From Rhizopus sp. PT2906 (taxonomy: Eukaryota > Mucoromycota > Mucoromycetes > Mucorales > Rhizopodaceae): a DNA stretch of 64,000 nucleotides. The translations under genes and the position numbers were made by a program. The notes beneath the pieces were generated by a model. That model saw only the letters and a program-made list of their open reading frames with translations, did not search any database and was not told the origin of the DNA. Of the stretch, positions 47,856 through 60,100 are shown piece after piece. Location: positions 1 through 64,000 of the forward strand of contig JAMYHX010000359.1 in the NCBI GenBank assembly GCA_025529335.1, given 5' to 3'. The first letter of the stretch is position 1; each line of letters begins with the position of its first letter.

Positions 47856-48904
47856 TCAATACTTCGTTGGCCTGCCTTTAGCTTCGATAACTGCTTGGCA
47901 TCGACCACTCATACTTGCAACTAAGCGATGAACATGGCCCACGCTTATATTTTTCCATTGGTCATTCAAGACCTTCTTCAAATCATCGATGCTATTAATG
48001 ATGGCCCTCTGGCCATTGATAAGTTTTTCAAGAGCCCGCAAAATATGCTCGGTTGGGCTTAAATCCGGACTTCGGGCTGGTCAGTGCTCAAAACCTCTTA
48101 TTTCATGAGTTTCTTTCCACCATTTTGTATAACCACCATTGTGACAGCTTGTGTTATCTTCTTGAAATATGAAATATCACTCTTCTTCATCTACTGGTTT
48201 TTTGAACCAAGGGTGAAGGTTCTTGACCAAAATGTCAATGTACACGTCCTGATTTTCAGGACCATCTGGCCCAAAACCTCCTTCCCAAAAACAGCTTCAT
48301 ATCACAACACTTCCATGGCTCCATTTTGTAGTGAGCTTAGCATGACAAGACTCGTACAATTCGTCAACTTTACAAATAAATTTATCTTCACTGTCATAAT
48401 GATCTACCGTAAAACGTAATTCATCCAACCAAACCACGCTTTCTCATTGTTCTTGAGGCCATTTGACATGATACAAGACCCAACTGAGCCTTCTTATTTT
48501 GTTTTCTTCTAAAAGATATGGACTATGTGCAGCAAAATCAAAAGATCATTTCCCTCAAGTAGCAGATCGCAATTTTTCGAGATATCCAAATTCCAGCTTA
48601 GTGCAATTCTAATTTTAACGATTCGTAAGACACAAGTACTTCTTCTTACAACTATTTTCAAGTATCTTTGAGCTCTTTTGCTAAGCTTTTTCGAAGCTCT
48701 AGGCGTCTTTCTTGGAAGAAGGGATCCAGTCTTACGAATCCAATCAATAACCTTTTGGGCACTAGTCTTGGGCGCCTGGACTGTACAAGGTATACAACCC
48801 AAGGTAGATAGAACATTATTGAGCCAGAAGATTCCCCAATACTTTTCAAGTTCGTGCTTTTGGTAAGAACTATGAGCGTTATCTAATGGATTTTGGCTTG
48901 ACAT
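47856..48904 (-). pseudogene. Tc1-like transposase pseudogene (DDE, spacing 35)
   Basis: The N-terminal helix-turn-helix part starts MSSQNPLDNAHSSYQ at 48904 and includes KTGSLLPRKTPRASKKLSKR. The catalytic part lies in another frame, so there is a frameshift between about 48400 and 48550. It contains VVWLDELRFT (first Asp), FQEDNTSCHNGG (second Asp) and ARSPDLSPTEH (Glu), with 35 residues between the second Asp and the Glu. The C-terminus ends AVIEAKGRPTKY. Three in-frame TGA stops interrupt it at 48297-48299, 48177-48179 and 48081-48083. Two of them replace the Trp expected in WGCF and HWPARSP. It cannot make active transposase. Confidence 0.8.
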
Positions 48905-48968
48905 GCTTAGTTTGTTTAGTGAATTTAAAAGAAAGATTAGAAAGATTAGATATTTCTTTTTTAAATTT

Positions 48969-49014
48969 TATGCTATTTTTAAGATAGCACCAAAATCAGT
49001 TCCTTGTGGCTGTA
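48969..49014. repeat. Right terminal inverted repeat of the Tc1-like element
   Basis: About 45 bp ending GTTCCTTGTGGCTGTA, the inverted partner of 47682-47727. Confidence 0.65.
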
Positions 49015-49620
49015 CAAGATGCCGTATGGAAAAAGGATTCAGGAAAATATCCATTTCAAGCCATCGACATCATTGGAGACGAATTTCGCCTAGTGGGTCA
49101 AGCTGTTGGGCTTCAAGTGTCCATTCCATGGTAAGTAAACCCAAGCTGACGGAGGAACAGAAGATAAAATGGGCTACACGGTTCAAAGGCTATGCTCGTT
49201 GGGCTGATAATCAACAGGAACAGGTGATATGATCTCATTAATGAAAGCCGAGCGTGTCTTGCAATGGAAATAAGCCAAATGTCTTGAAGAAACAAGGTGA
49301 AAGCTACGAAAACTGTCGCCTCCTCAGGGCTATCAAGCTTGATGGGGGAGCAGTGTCATTGAGTTGTCTTTTTTTGGATGAAAAAAGAGCTTTTTAATTT
49401 TTCTGACGGCAATGTTAGTCATAGTTTGTATGTTGATTATTTGTCATAAACCTTTCTCTTCTGATACACTCAGTTAACACGTTTTAAGGGCGCAAAGTAT
49501 GCTTTCCAAGAAGACAACGCATTTTGTCAGACAAGCTTCTACCCTGACCGATAGAGACTTCAGTGGCGAGCCGCGGAGAGATGATTCAGCAAATAGTAAA
49601 GGATCCATAAGCTATAATCA

Positions 49621-52077
49621 AGTACAGAAACAATCAACTCTGTTAAAAACAGTCAAAAAATAAAAAAATATTGAAAGCCATGAAATTCATATCAGCAAAG
49701 AGGGGATACAATTTACATAATATACTTGAAATAGAATGAAAACCAAAGATGCAGAGACAGCGAGAGAATCCAGCTGATTTATGGATTAAAGTAAATGGAT
49801 GTAGATAAAAGTATCCATAGCTGCTAATGATCTATCCAAGCGTTTAATCACTGGAGGGAAAAAAGGACAAGTACAAATAAACTCACCTGTCACTTACGCT
49901 TTATTTTTTGGATACCCAGCAGCTAATACTGACGCTATATAAAGCCAGATTTCAACCATCCATGCCTTAAGTCAGATTATTTTGTATGCATTTCACTTGT
50001 TTAGTCTAAAGCAGAAGATGAAATAGTATCTACAAGACATTGATGGTGTTATCCAAACACGGAGTCTGAAAATAAGTCCTACCCCCTTTTTTCTGTTATG
50101 CCGCTGCATAACTACACATAATACATGAGATCTTGTGTAGAGAAGCTAGTTGATATATGTTTGATCAACATATATTTGATGTCAATAGTGTCTTTATTAT
50201 CATACTTGTCTGCAAGATAGGTATACTGGACTTTGCTGATCATATATAAATTACTATTTCAAGCATAGAAGCAACACAATACTTGTGGATGATCTTGAAG
50301 ATCACATTTTGGTGCTATTCTATGCTATTATGCGCTATTTATTGTAAGACGACTGTAAGTATTGCTATCGTTTTCGATAGATTTGCTTGCCATTTTCCAA
50401 TTATCTGATGCTTAAGCATTGTATGCCTTAACGATTGCTTTTCCTAATCAAGAAAAAGGTGAAACGAAACCAAGTACAGATGAAACTCCTCAAAGATCCT
50501 GAATGATATGAAGGAATGTCACTCTTTATAATTTGCTTATTGCGATACTACACGTAGATTTTTTTCATTTAGGATATGAACAAGCACTACTTAAGGAGCA
50601 CAGTATAATGCGGATGTGGCTAATTTATAATACAACAATTTTTTCTTCAAGTCAGGTACGAACCTCATCAAATATATCCTTTCCATAAGCTGATAGCTCT
50701 AATTGGTGATCAAACTATTTAGATGTACTCTGTCTATGTTGGTATTACTCTAAAATGAATATGGATAAAAATGATCTCTGAAATTTTATTTTTCAAAAAT
50801 AAAAGAGACAAAATGCGTTTGTGAAAATTTTAAAAACACTGGTGATAAACACATCCCCTCAAGCCCGCCGTTATGTGCACATTTATTAGCCAGTTGACAT
50901 CTATGCTCTTGGTAGACGGATCTCTTACAGCTCCATAGATGAAAGCAGGTAAAGTCACTAAGTGCTTTAAAAGGATATATTTTGCTTTTATCTTCATTTC
51001 TAGGATTTAAGCTTAACATACCTTGAGAATCATTTTTCATATCAACATGTGCTAATTATTTTTTCCTTTTCTGCTTTAGTGTTTGTTCCTATCTAAGCTT
51101 TCTGTTTGAATAGGATGATCCGTGATTTTCCGTTTTGATATATTTTTAAAAGAAAATGCAGCGTCAATTTGTTTATTATTTTGCTATCATCCTGTTCAAG
51201 TTACTTATTTGGTATTCCTTGAGAAAAAAGCCGTGAATGGTACTGACTTTTTCATGGCTGAGACTCTCCTAAACATACGAAAACTGATTTTGTCTAGATT
51301 CAATATGCATAAAGAGTTACACCAAAAGTAAAATCAACTCATAGGAAATGTCTCTTTTTTTCTTGTCAAAACAGGAACAAATATAAGAAATTATTATTAA
51401 TTTTGACAACGTTTTAGCAAAGAGGAAGGGCTGAGGATGTAAAAAGTTAGGACATTCGATGTGAGTCGCGAAGTTTTTTTTTTTTGTTTATTTCATGTGC
51501 TTTTAGAGCCTCCTTGGTCAAAACAAATACAGCAAATGTGATGGATTTGACCTTAAGTAGCAGTGATTTACTATTTACCACAGTAACCGTTTACAGGTTC
51601 AAGAAGAAAGGAATCATATTGCTGCAGACAGTTGGATCACTTCCAATATGAGATAAAGAAAGGGGCAACAAAAAGATAGAGGGTAAATTATTAAAAATGT
51701 CTGAAGAAAAAGGAGATGTGGTATCAACATCTAGAGAGGAACAGGATTGAGTGTTTACAATCATATGCTTTAGGAGTTACACTTCCTAACGATCGACCAT
51801 CATAAAAACCCTTTTATAAATGATATAGACATGATTAGTTCAAGAAAGGGGCTATTGTATCAAATGTATCTACGCGTGTATATGCTATAGTAAACACGCA
51901 TCAAGTCAACGGTTGATAAGCACGTGGCTTGTTACGCAAAGGTGCAATTCAAAGATATATAAAGCAGTACTTTTTTTCCCTTTTTCTCCCTTTTCCCTTT
52001 TTTGTTAAAACACACCTTTTTACTGTCCGACCTTCAATTTCTTTCTGATCTTCATTTCTTCTGTGACTCATTCTTCA
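49621..52077. other. Gene-poor intergenic sequence upstream of sac3
   Basis: No gene is supported. A perfect 9-bp stem ATATATGTT/AACATATAT lies near 50153-50175. Open frames at 50786-51040 (minus) and 51122-51331 (plus) have no recognisable domain. The last 150 bp include the sac3 core promoter. Confidence 0.45.
51956..51963 (+). promoter_or_regulatory. Probable TATA box of sac3
   Basis: TATATAAA, 115 bp upstream of the sac3 ATG, followed by a CT-rich tract. Confidence 0.5.
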
Positions 52078-55000
52078 ATGAACTTTAACAATCATCAATC
52101 CACAAACACTTATGTCACTGGCATAGGAAGAGGTTCCAGAGGTGATTTTCTCAACCCTAACAAGACATTTATTCCTGGAAGAGGGCGTGGTCGTGATCAT
52201 TTTTATGGACGTGGCGAATTCCATGGAAATTTCAATAACAAATCACACAACAGCAATAGATCTTTTAATAACAACAATTTCAACAATCAAAAACCATTCG
52301 ATCGCAATTTACCTGCCAACTTTGACCGCCGTCTGGACAGCAGCTTAAGAGAGATGAGCAATGCAGCCCCCAAGAACAACTTCAGAAATGCCAAGCACAA
52401 CAAGAATATGTACAACCCTAACTATCAAAGACAATTTAACCAAAAGCATACAGAGAAAAACAACGCTTTTATTCTTCAGCAAAGCTTAAGCAACAATGCA
52501 TCGACAGCAGGCAGCAGCAATGCCAACAGAAATGTAAGCATACCAACAGTCGCGAATGCCCCTCTTGAAGTCAAAGAAGAACGCTCCTCTTTCCAAAATA
52601 CCAACAAGGACAAAGGACCCTTTTCATTCCCAATAAAACCTACCGGCATGCCTCAATCCTGGAACAAAGCTCCCAAGAATAACACCCCTTCACCATGGAA
52701 CAAAACACATAGGAATGATATGCCACCACAAGTAAATACAAATCTCTATTGTATGCATCAAACTGCTTTCTTATACATCCTTTCTTTTAAATAGAGAAAC
52801 AATACCCCAATGAAGCAAGCAACTCCTACAGACAGTGCTGCTCGTGAAATAACAGCTGCTGATAGAGCTGCTCGTTTCAGTAGTACTTCGAAGAGCGAAC
52901 TCTACACACAGGCAAGTGTCTTTAGTTTTTATAAAGCCTAATTCTATTTGCCAATGCCTTTTATAGATGAAACAAGAACGTATTCAAGAAAGAGCTCAGG
53001 CAATCAAGGATGGTCTTTTACCTGATCCTAATGTCCCACGTCGCCTAGAAGATGCTATTGACTTTGTTGGCACCTGCCAAACAAAATGCCCAGAGTTTGA
53101 AATAGTTGAAAGAAATCTTCAAAATAGTCTTGACAAGCTTGAACTTGACGAGTATGGCAATGTTGATCGCGATAGAGTAGTCAAAGCCTACAGAAGATCC
53201 GCAGCAGGAAACGATCAACCGCTCCCAAGCGATGTAAGATGCCCTGAGGCATTGGTTGTAAGTAGATATGTCAGTACTATTTCTGACTTGATACTCATGC
53301 CTTTTATAGTCTACACTTGATTACTTAATTGATGAAATACTGTCAAAAAATCCTCTAGAAAAATGCCATGCTTTCATTCGCGACCGCACAAGGTCAATTC
53401 GTCAAGACTTTACCTTGCAGAATATTCGTAATGAAGTTGCCGTTGAAGTTCATGAGCGCATCGCCAGATTTCATATCCTGTGTTTGCATGAGATGCGTGG
53501 CCTGGATGAAAGCAAGTTTAGCGAGCAACAAGAAATAGAGCAGCTCCGAAAAGGTAAATTGATTTGCTTTGTTCTCTCTGTAATTGTTCACTCATCAAAC
53601 ATATCTATTTAGTTTTACTAAGTCTTATGGAGTTCTATGAAGACTTACGTGAAGAAGACATCGAAACACCCAATGAAGCAGAATTCCGAGCCTATTACAT
53701 CTTGACTCATATCAGAGACAAGGACATTGGAAGACAGATGATGGCTCAACCAATGCATATCTTTGATCACTCGTATGTACAAAGAGCACTGAAATTCCAC
53801 GCTTTTGCCCAACGAAGCAATGAAATTATGGAAACATCGTCAAGAAGAAACAAGCCAGATAATGCCTTTGGTAGCCAAAATAACTACCAAGCTTTGTTCA
53901 ACTTGATCACAGACCCAGAAACGCCTTTCCTCATGGCATGTTTACTAGAATCACATTTCCCAGAGATCCGTAAAGGTGCCTTGAAGGCTATGAATGTCTC
54001 TTATATGCTAAGAGCCGGTGGTGTTGAAGCTGAACACGTCCAGCAAGCATTGGGCTATGATACCTTGAAGCAATGTATACAGGAAGCTTTACATTATGGC
54101 ATGCAAGTTGATATGTCACAGGGACAACCTACAATTATTTTTGGACAAAAGCATCCTCAAACCAAAACACCTATCTTCTTGGAGCCTCTATCATACCCAC
54201 CACAACAAAAGTCTATGACGCTGGTTGAGCCAAAGAAGGAAGGAAAGACATTCGCTGACATTGTAAATGGACCCAAAAGTGCTGATATCCCTGACAACAT
54301 AATTCCTATTTCAGGTATTCCAACCACTGCTGCTCCCTTGTATGATGATCAAGAAGATATGGCTGCTGTCCACCATGATTCCATTCATCTTACTGCCAAC
54401 GATATGGAGATGAATGATGCAGAAGTTGCTACACAAATGGAAGAGGATGACAACATGCATTATAATGCAAACATTCAAGATTTGTCAAATGAACCCGCGA
54501 TTTACACTTCCGATGCCTCAATGCAGCTTAGCAAAAAACGCGGAAGTGAATCAGAGGCTTCTGAATCTTTTACTAAATATGCAAAGGGATCTGAAGATCT
54601 GGTAGCTGCAAGAAAGAAAAAAATGGAGATGCTGATGGAAGTCAAGCGAAAGGCGGACGAAGCCGAAGCAATGGCAGCAGCTGAACGAATAAAACTAGAA
54701 GCTTTGATGGAACAAAAGAAAAAAGAGGTCAGAGAGAAAGAAAAAATACGTCTTCAAGAAGAAGCTGCCGAAAGAGAAAGGCTTGCCGCAGAAAAGCTTG
54801 CCCAAGAAAAGCTTCAACAAGAAGCTGAGGAACGTGAGCGGGCGCGACTGGCAGAACTGGCAGAAATGGAGGCCGAAAGGCTAAGATTGTTAGAATTGCA
54901 GCGACAGAAGGAAGAAGAAATAAGACGAAGACGGGAGGAAGCAAAGAAAAAAATAGTAGCCATGATTGCTAAGGACTGCATCAAGATTGCTATCAGGGAG

Positions 55001-55924
55001 GCAATACAAAAGGAAGCAAAGAAGATAGTTAAGCTGAGAACTATGCTGAAGAAAAGAACAAAACCATGGATGGATAAAATGCGAAGAAAGATTGCCGAAG
55101 AAGAGAGGAAAGCCGGTGTTTTGAAAAGCAAGCAACTATTCTATAACAAGATTTTTTCAAGCAATCCTTACCACTCGCTTACCGATGTAACCCCAATGGA
55201 TTCTGAATACAGTGATGAGAATATTGCTAAAAGAGTAAAGCAATGCGTCGTGGCAGATAAGGTTATAGAAGAATGTGAAGACGCAAATTCTTCACCAGAA
55301 GCCATCTGGGGAACAGAAGATTTTGGACTGAACATATACGGCCGTACCTGGACCAAAGTGGACGATTTCTTACGAAAGCATCCAAATTTCAACCAGAAGA
55401 TAAACTGGCAACTCGTTATTAGCGTTGAAGATACAAACTTGGAGTCTTCAGTTTGGTATCAAAGAAAGTTCGGACTTGACGACGACTTTCTGCGAAAAAC
55501 AATCAATTATGCTCATCATGATGTTACGATGCGAATGATTTCGCCCGGGATGGATCCCATAAGCAGAATTGTCGCTAGCGAGATAGGTGGCCTTATCTTT
55601 GCTCTTCCTGAAGCTAATTGGAAAAACTCTGAAGAAGACACGGAGTCATATTGGAGCGCGTGTGCAGCAAGGCTTGAAGCAGTTGTGAAACAAATCGAAC
55701 AGCACAATCCAACAGCCAGATTCCCCATACTGATATGTTACTTTCCTGTCGGCGAAGATGCAGCAGCCACGTTGCAAAGAATACCCTTGGCTTTGGGTCT
55801 TGAGCGATATCATGCGATCACAGATTATAGATTTTTAATAATGAAACCTGATACCATTGCCACACGAATAGTTGAGGAAGTTAACTGGGTTGCAAGGTCT
55901 TCGCAGATCAATCAACCAGTTTAA
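52078..55924 (+). CDS. sac3: Sac3/GANP-type mRNA export factor (TREX-2 scaffold)
   Basis: ATG at 52078. The N-terminus is Asn/Gly/Arg-rich with RGG-like repeats (GIGRGSRGDF, GRGRGRDHFYGRG). The Sac3/GANP domain starts at RLEDAIDFVGTCQTKCPEFE and DVRCPEALV-STLDYLIDEIL and continues through YYILTHIRDKDIGRQMM and ETPFLMACLLESHFPEIRK. After an acidic linker comes a long charged coiled coil (about 54600-55130), then a C-terminal globular part (VEDTNLESSVWYQRKFG, IGGLIFALPEANW). Introns near 52733, at 52912-52966, near 53259 and near 53554. The second is a GC-AG intron (CAG|GCAAGT). Sac3 scaffolds TREX-2 at the nuclear pore for transcription-coupled mRNA export. Confidence 0.93.
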
Positions 55925-57176
55925 CTTATAAAGTAATAAATAAAGCTCTTTTGTTTATGAATAAATATAATAATGATACATAATGTATTGCTTATTAGTT
56001 ATTTACTGATATTATATGATTGTCTCCTTTTTGCCACTGCAACACTTTGAAACAGCATTATCATCCTTATAAAGCTTGAATCCTGGCAGAGTTTCTTTTA
56101 ATGTCTCATGTTTAGTCTTAAGTAGCAAATGGGATTTCGGGGTCGACAAAGCCAGCTTTACCTGTACTTTTTGCCATTTTCCAATTTACCAACATTAATT
56201 AAGCGCAAAAGTTTCAAACTCCTCGAGAACAAAAAGTAGAGAAAAATGAAAAAAAGTGTAGTTAAAGTCAACCAAAAAGTTGATGAAAATTATAGAACAT
56301 AAAAAGAAAACAATCATCTTGAGAGATCATTTCCTGCCATGTTAAGGCTGATCTGTCTCCAAAAGTACGTAATAATTAACCGGTCAATGAATACCGCAAG
56401 GATCAACGAACCCTGAGGAAACTCAGGGATTTCTAAAGCAGGAAAGAGCAATAGGGATTAAAAGGGGTTAGCATAATATTTAATGCAACTAAAGACATGC
56501 GTCGATTGATTTCAATTCCTTTGCAAGTGAAGTTTAGCTAATATAATATAAAAATGGAAATAATTACGAGTCTTTACCAATTATATCACATGCTCATTAA
56601 TGAATAACAAGTACAGAATACAATGATATGTGAAAACTGTCTTTTACTATCTCTCGGAATGGTGAATATGTTTCCATGGTAATCCACTCCTGGAATGGTT
56701 AGCACCATTTTACATTTAAACTAAATGTATAGAATGGGTGAATGAAACATTGTTACACACATCACGAGAAAGTTTAAAAGGAAAAGACTTAAAATGGCAA
56801 TTGATGCAGTTTCTGAGTGACATCCAGTTTGATTTTGTGGTTCCTCAATCAGAGACAAAGCAATAGAGATTTTTTTCTAGTAAAAAGAAAGAGTAGATAT
56901 TGATCAACAGAGAATTACAATGAAAATACATACCGAATAAGACGGTAACCAAGGTGATTCTGGGCCATTCGTCTTGGTTAAGGTTACTTTAAGTATTTCG
57001 TAATTTTATAATAGAGCAGTAATTGCTATTCTCTGTCATACCACAAATTCATCTCCTCTTTACTCTCTTGCTTAAAGACAATAAAAAAGCACAAGTTTCA
57101 TTTTTATTTTTTTCTTCTCTCTTTTTTTTTTTTTTTTTTATTATCATCATATTCAACATTTATATTTCATATCTTG
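55925..57176. other. Intergenic, sac3 / Ras GEF
   Basis: AT-rich with no recognised gene. A poly-T run at about 57121-57139 precedes the Ras GEF start. Confidence 0.5.
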
Positions 57177-60100
57177 ATGAGCACTTTACCTTTGCCTCCG
57201 AGAATCATAGCAAGAGTTCGAGCAGTCTACCCTTATTATTCTGAAGAAAAAAGTTCACTAAGCTTCAAAAAGGGCGACTATATTGATGTATTAGCAAAGC
57301 TCGATTCAGGCTGGTGGGATGGAGTGTAGGACGATGGTCGACTGTAAAGAAGAAATCAACTGATTTTATTTCAATATAGATGTAATGGAGAAAGGGGCTG
57401 GTTTCCTAGCAACTATGTTGAACTAGTCAGAGAAGATATGGGCATGCTCTCCAGGCCACCAGATAAGGGACTACCACCAAGGCCAATCAACGGTAACCGT
57501 GCTTCATCCATTTACAGCAGTTCAGCAGGCTCAGAAGTAAGTCGAAACAACGCTAATCTACCAGATGGCTGGACCATTCAGATGACTGAAGACGGAAGAG
57601 CATGGTATTACTACAACGAGCATACTGGAAAAATTACACACCAACATCCCCTGCTGGAACAGGATTCAGAACCTATCATTGAGAAAAAGGATCAAAGGAT
57701 AGATCACAGAGACAGTATTTTTTATCCCAGCCAGCCTATTGAAGAAGACATTGACGAACACGCCAATGATTATGACACTGGTCCTTCAGCGCAGGAGGTA
57801 AATTCTTGAAGAAAAATACTAGATCAATCTGTATCCTAACACAATTTGTCTAGCTGATGGACAGCTGGGTAGAACGAAAGACACCACAGGGAAGAGTTTA
57901 TTTTTGTAATTTACTTACACAGGAAACAACCTGGGATTATGACGAAATCGACCCTGAAACCGGTCGTCTGGTAATTAGAGTTATCTGTTCATAGAATTTG
58001 TACACTCACATTCCATATGTGTAACCGGTAGAAAAAGACAGAAGAAGAAGAAACGTCGACCAACGAGGAAGACGATAAAGATGATGTGCACAGCACTTAC
58101 CGAGATGCAGTACAAGAACAATCCCCAGTAAAAGAGCTGACATGGAATAAACTGGCCATGGACATTGCTTTTAATATTCATGAGTTAACAACTGCAGCTC
58201 AAAAGGGGCAACGAGAAGATATACAGACAAAAACTTCGGTTATAGTAGAGTCGATTCGACTCATGTTGTACGCATCTCGCGCATTGGATAAAGACTCTCA
58301 TCTCTTACAAGATCCTGCTTTCAAAGACCCACGACGACTCGTGATGTCTTCTCTGTCGAAGCTTGTGCTCAACTCTAGACTGAGCACAGAACTATCTGAT
58401 CCACAAACGACTGCAGTTATGCTTGAAAAGATACAAAAAGATGCAAATGATGTGCTTGTGGCTGTCAGAAACTTTGTTACTATATGCCAGCAGCGTAGTG
58501 TGAACATCAGTAATGTTAGCCCAAGGCTGTTGAAGGATACCTCACAGTTACCCTTTGACGTATTTTCTTTTGATAATCAAAAGAATAGTCCAACAGCTGC
58601 TAGTATTGCTAACGACCTGTCTAATCTAAACATGAATTCTGATAAAAAGCGCAAGGGCAGTAAACAATCAACTGAACAAAGCAGCTCTTTACAGCAAAAG
58701 ACAAGATATTTATTAAACCAAGATTTGGTTGTCAGTTTGCAAGTTTATTCTCATCAAATTTATACATCAGCAGAGGAACTATCAGCAAACGCACATAATA
58801 TTCTCACAGAATACAACAAGGATAGAAGCTTGAAATGTATGGATAAAAGAGCTTCTTCAGTTTCACTATTTAAGGCACTATCCACTCAAATAGGCCAATA
58901 CATTGCTATTCTTGACGACATCAACCTGGATAACATTGATGATAACCAGATTCCTTCCATCGTTACCTACCGTGCCAGTCGCCAAAGCATATACAGTGCA
59001 ATTGGTCATCTGTTCGGTGCTGTTCAGACACTGACGGACGCAGAAACTATTATACCTGATGCTGTCGACTTGATCAACCAGGCAGTAATTGATATAGAAA
59101 ATGTTATAGAAACCGTCGAACAAAGCGTGATTGCCATGGTGAATGAAAGAAAGCGCAACATGGGAGCCAATCGCGAAGAACATCTCACATTATCACCTAC
59201 AACTTCCACTTCAGCTAGTGGCATACGCCGCTCCCCTAGTCGTACATCATTCTCAGATAGCATTATAGATCACCATAGTGATATTGGTACGTTTATGACA
59301 AGCACAAGCTCAAAGAGTCAAGAGGGCGCCTCAGAAAGCGATTTTGGTGATTTTAGCTTACCTCCAGATGATGTCAAGACGCTTAATTTTCGTCGTCCTA
59401 CCCTTGGCATGACAGGAATCTCTGATATTGTCAACCGCAGAAGACAACAAAGTATTAGACCTGATGATCGAGCGGGAGACCTTGCTGATACCTTGGGCTA
59501 CGATCATCAACCTGATGAGATCGAGATTGGTTCTGATGGCTCTATCAAGGGTGGAACCTTACCTGCGTTAGTCGAACGATTAACTGTGCATAACACTCTG
59601 GGTAATGGCAAAATTATACCCTTTTACCAAAACAAAAATCTCATTCTTTTTTTTTGTAGATACAAACTTCATTGCTACTTTCTTGCTTACATATCGATCA
59701 TTTTGTACAACTGAAGAATTCGTCACTCTGTTAGAGAATCGCTACAACTTGCGCCCGCCTGAACGATTAACACCTGAACAATTAGCGTTATGGACTGAAC
59801 GTAAACAGAAACTAGTCCGTCTTCGGTAAATGATTTACTTGAGAGTTTTACATATGCTCATATTATATAGAGTATTCAATGTCATGAAGAACTGGTTAGA
59901 AAACTATTATATTGATGAAGACGAATACTTGCTTGGTCGTTTCGAACACTTTACCAAGTCATACATTAGAGATTCTTCAGAATTTGCTGCTAACCAATTG
60001 CTCAAATTAATCAAAAAGCGCATAGAGTCCCGTGGGGAGATTAAAAAGATAATTCGAAACGAGGTTGATGGTCCTGTCCCTATACGTCCAAAGAATATGT

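Larger units (their letters stand above)
47682..49014 (-). mobile_element. Tc1/mariner-type DNA transposon, degenerate, with TIRs
   Basis: A 1.33-kb element, the usual size for Tc1. Left end TACACTCAAAGGAAATTGGC (47682 onward) and the reverse complement of the right end TACAGCCACAAGGAACTGAT (ending 49014) form imperfect terminal inverted repeats that continue for about 45 bp to a shared CATA. Both ends start with TA, consistent with TA target duplication. Inside, on the minus strand, lies a broken transposase. The element seems to have landed in an older Tc1-like remnant on the opposite strand. Confidence 0.75.
47300..49620 (+). mobile_element. Older, heavily decayed Tc1-like remnant, interrupted by a second element
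   Basis: Right of the inserted element, plus-strand fragments in several frames read like a Tc1 transposase in the correct order: KPKLTEEQKIKWATRFKGYA (about 49139), NKPNVLKKQGESYENC (about 49268) and GAKYAFQEDNAFCQTS (about 49490), the last matching the second catalytic Asp region (QxDNAPCHT). Left of the insertion, weaker fragments such as TQRGSAPCTRDK (47425-47510, across a possible intron) may be the N-terminal part. Many stops and frame changes show that it is dead. The match is by eye and the ends are not defined. Confidence 0.4.

Noticed and set aside
51122..51331. 69-codon plus-strand frame
   Set aside because: No recognisable domain and no promoter or splice context; treated as chance.
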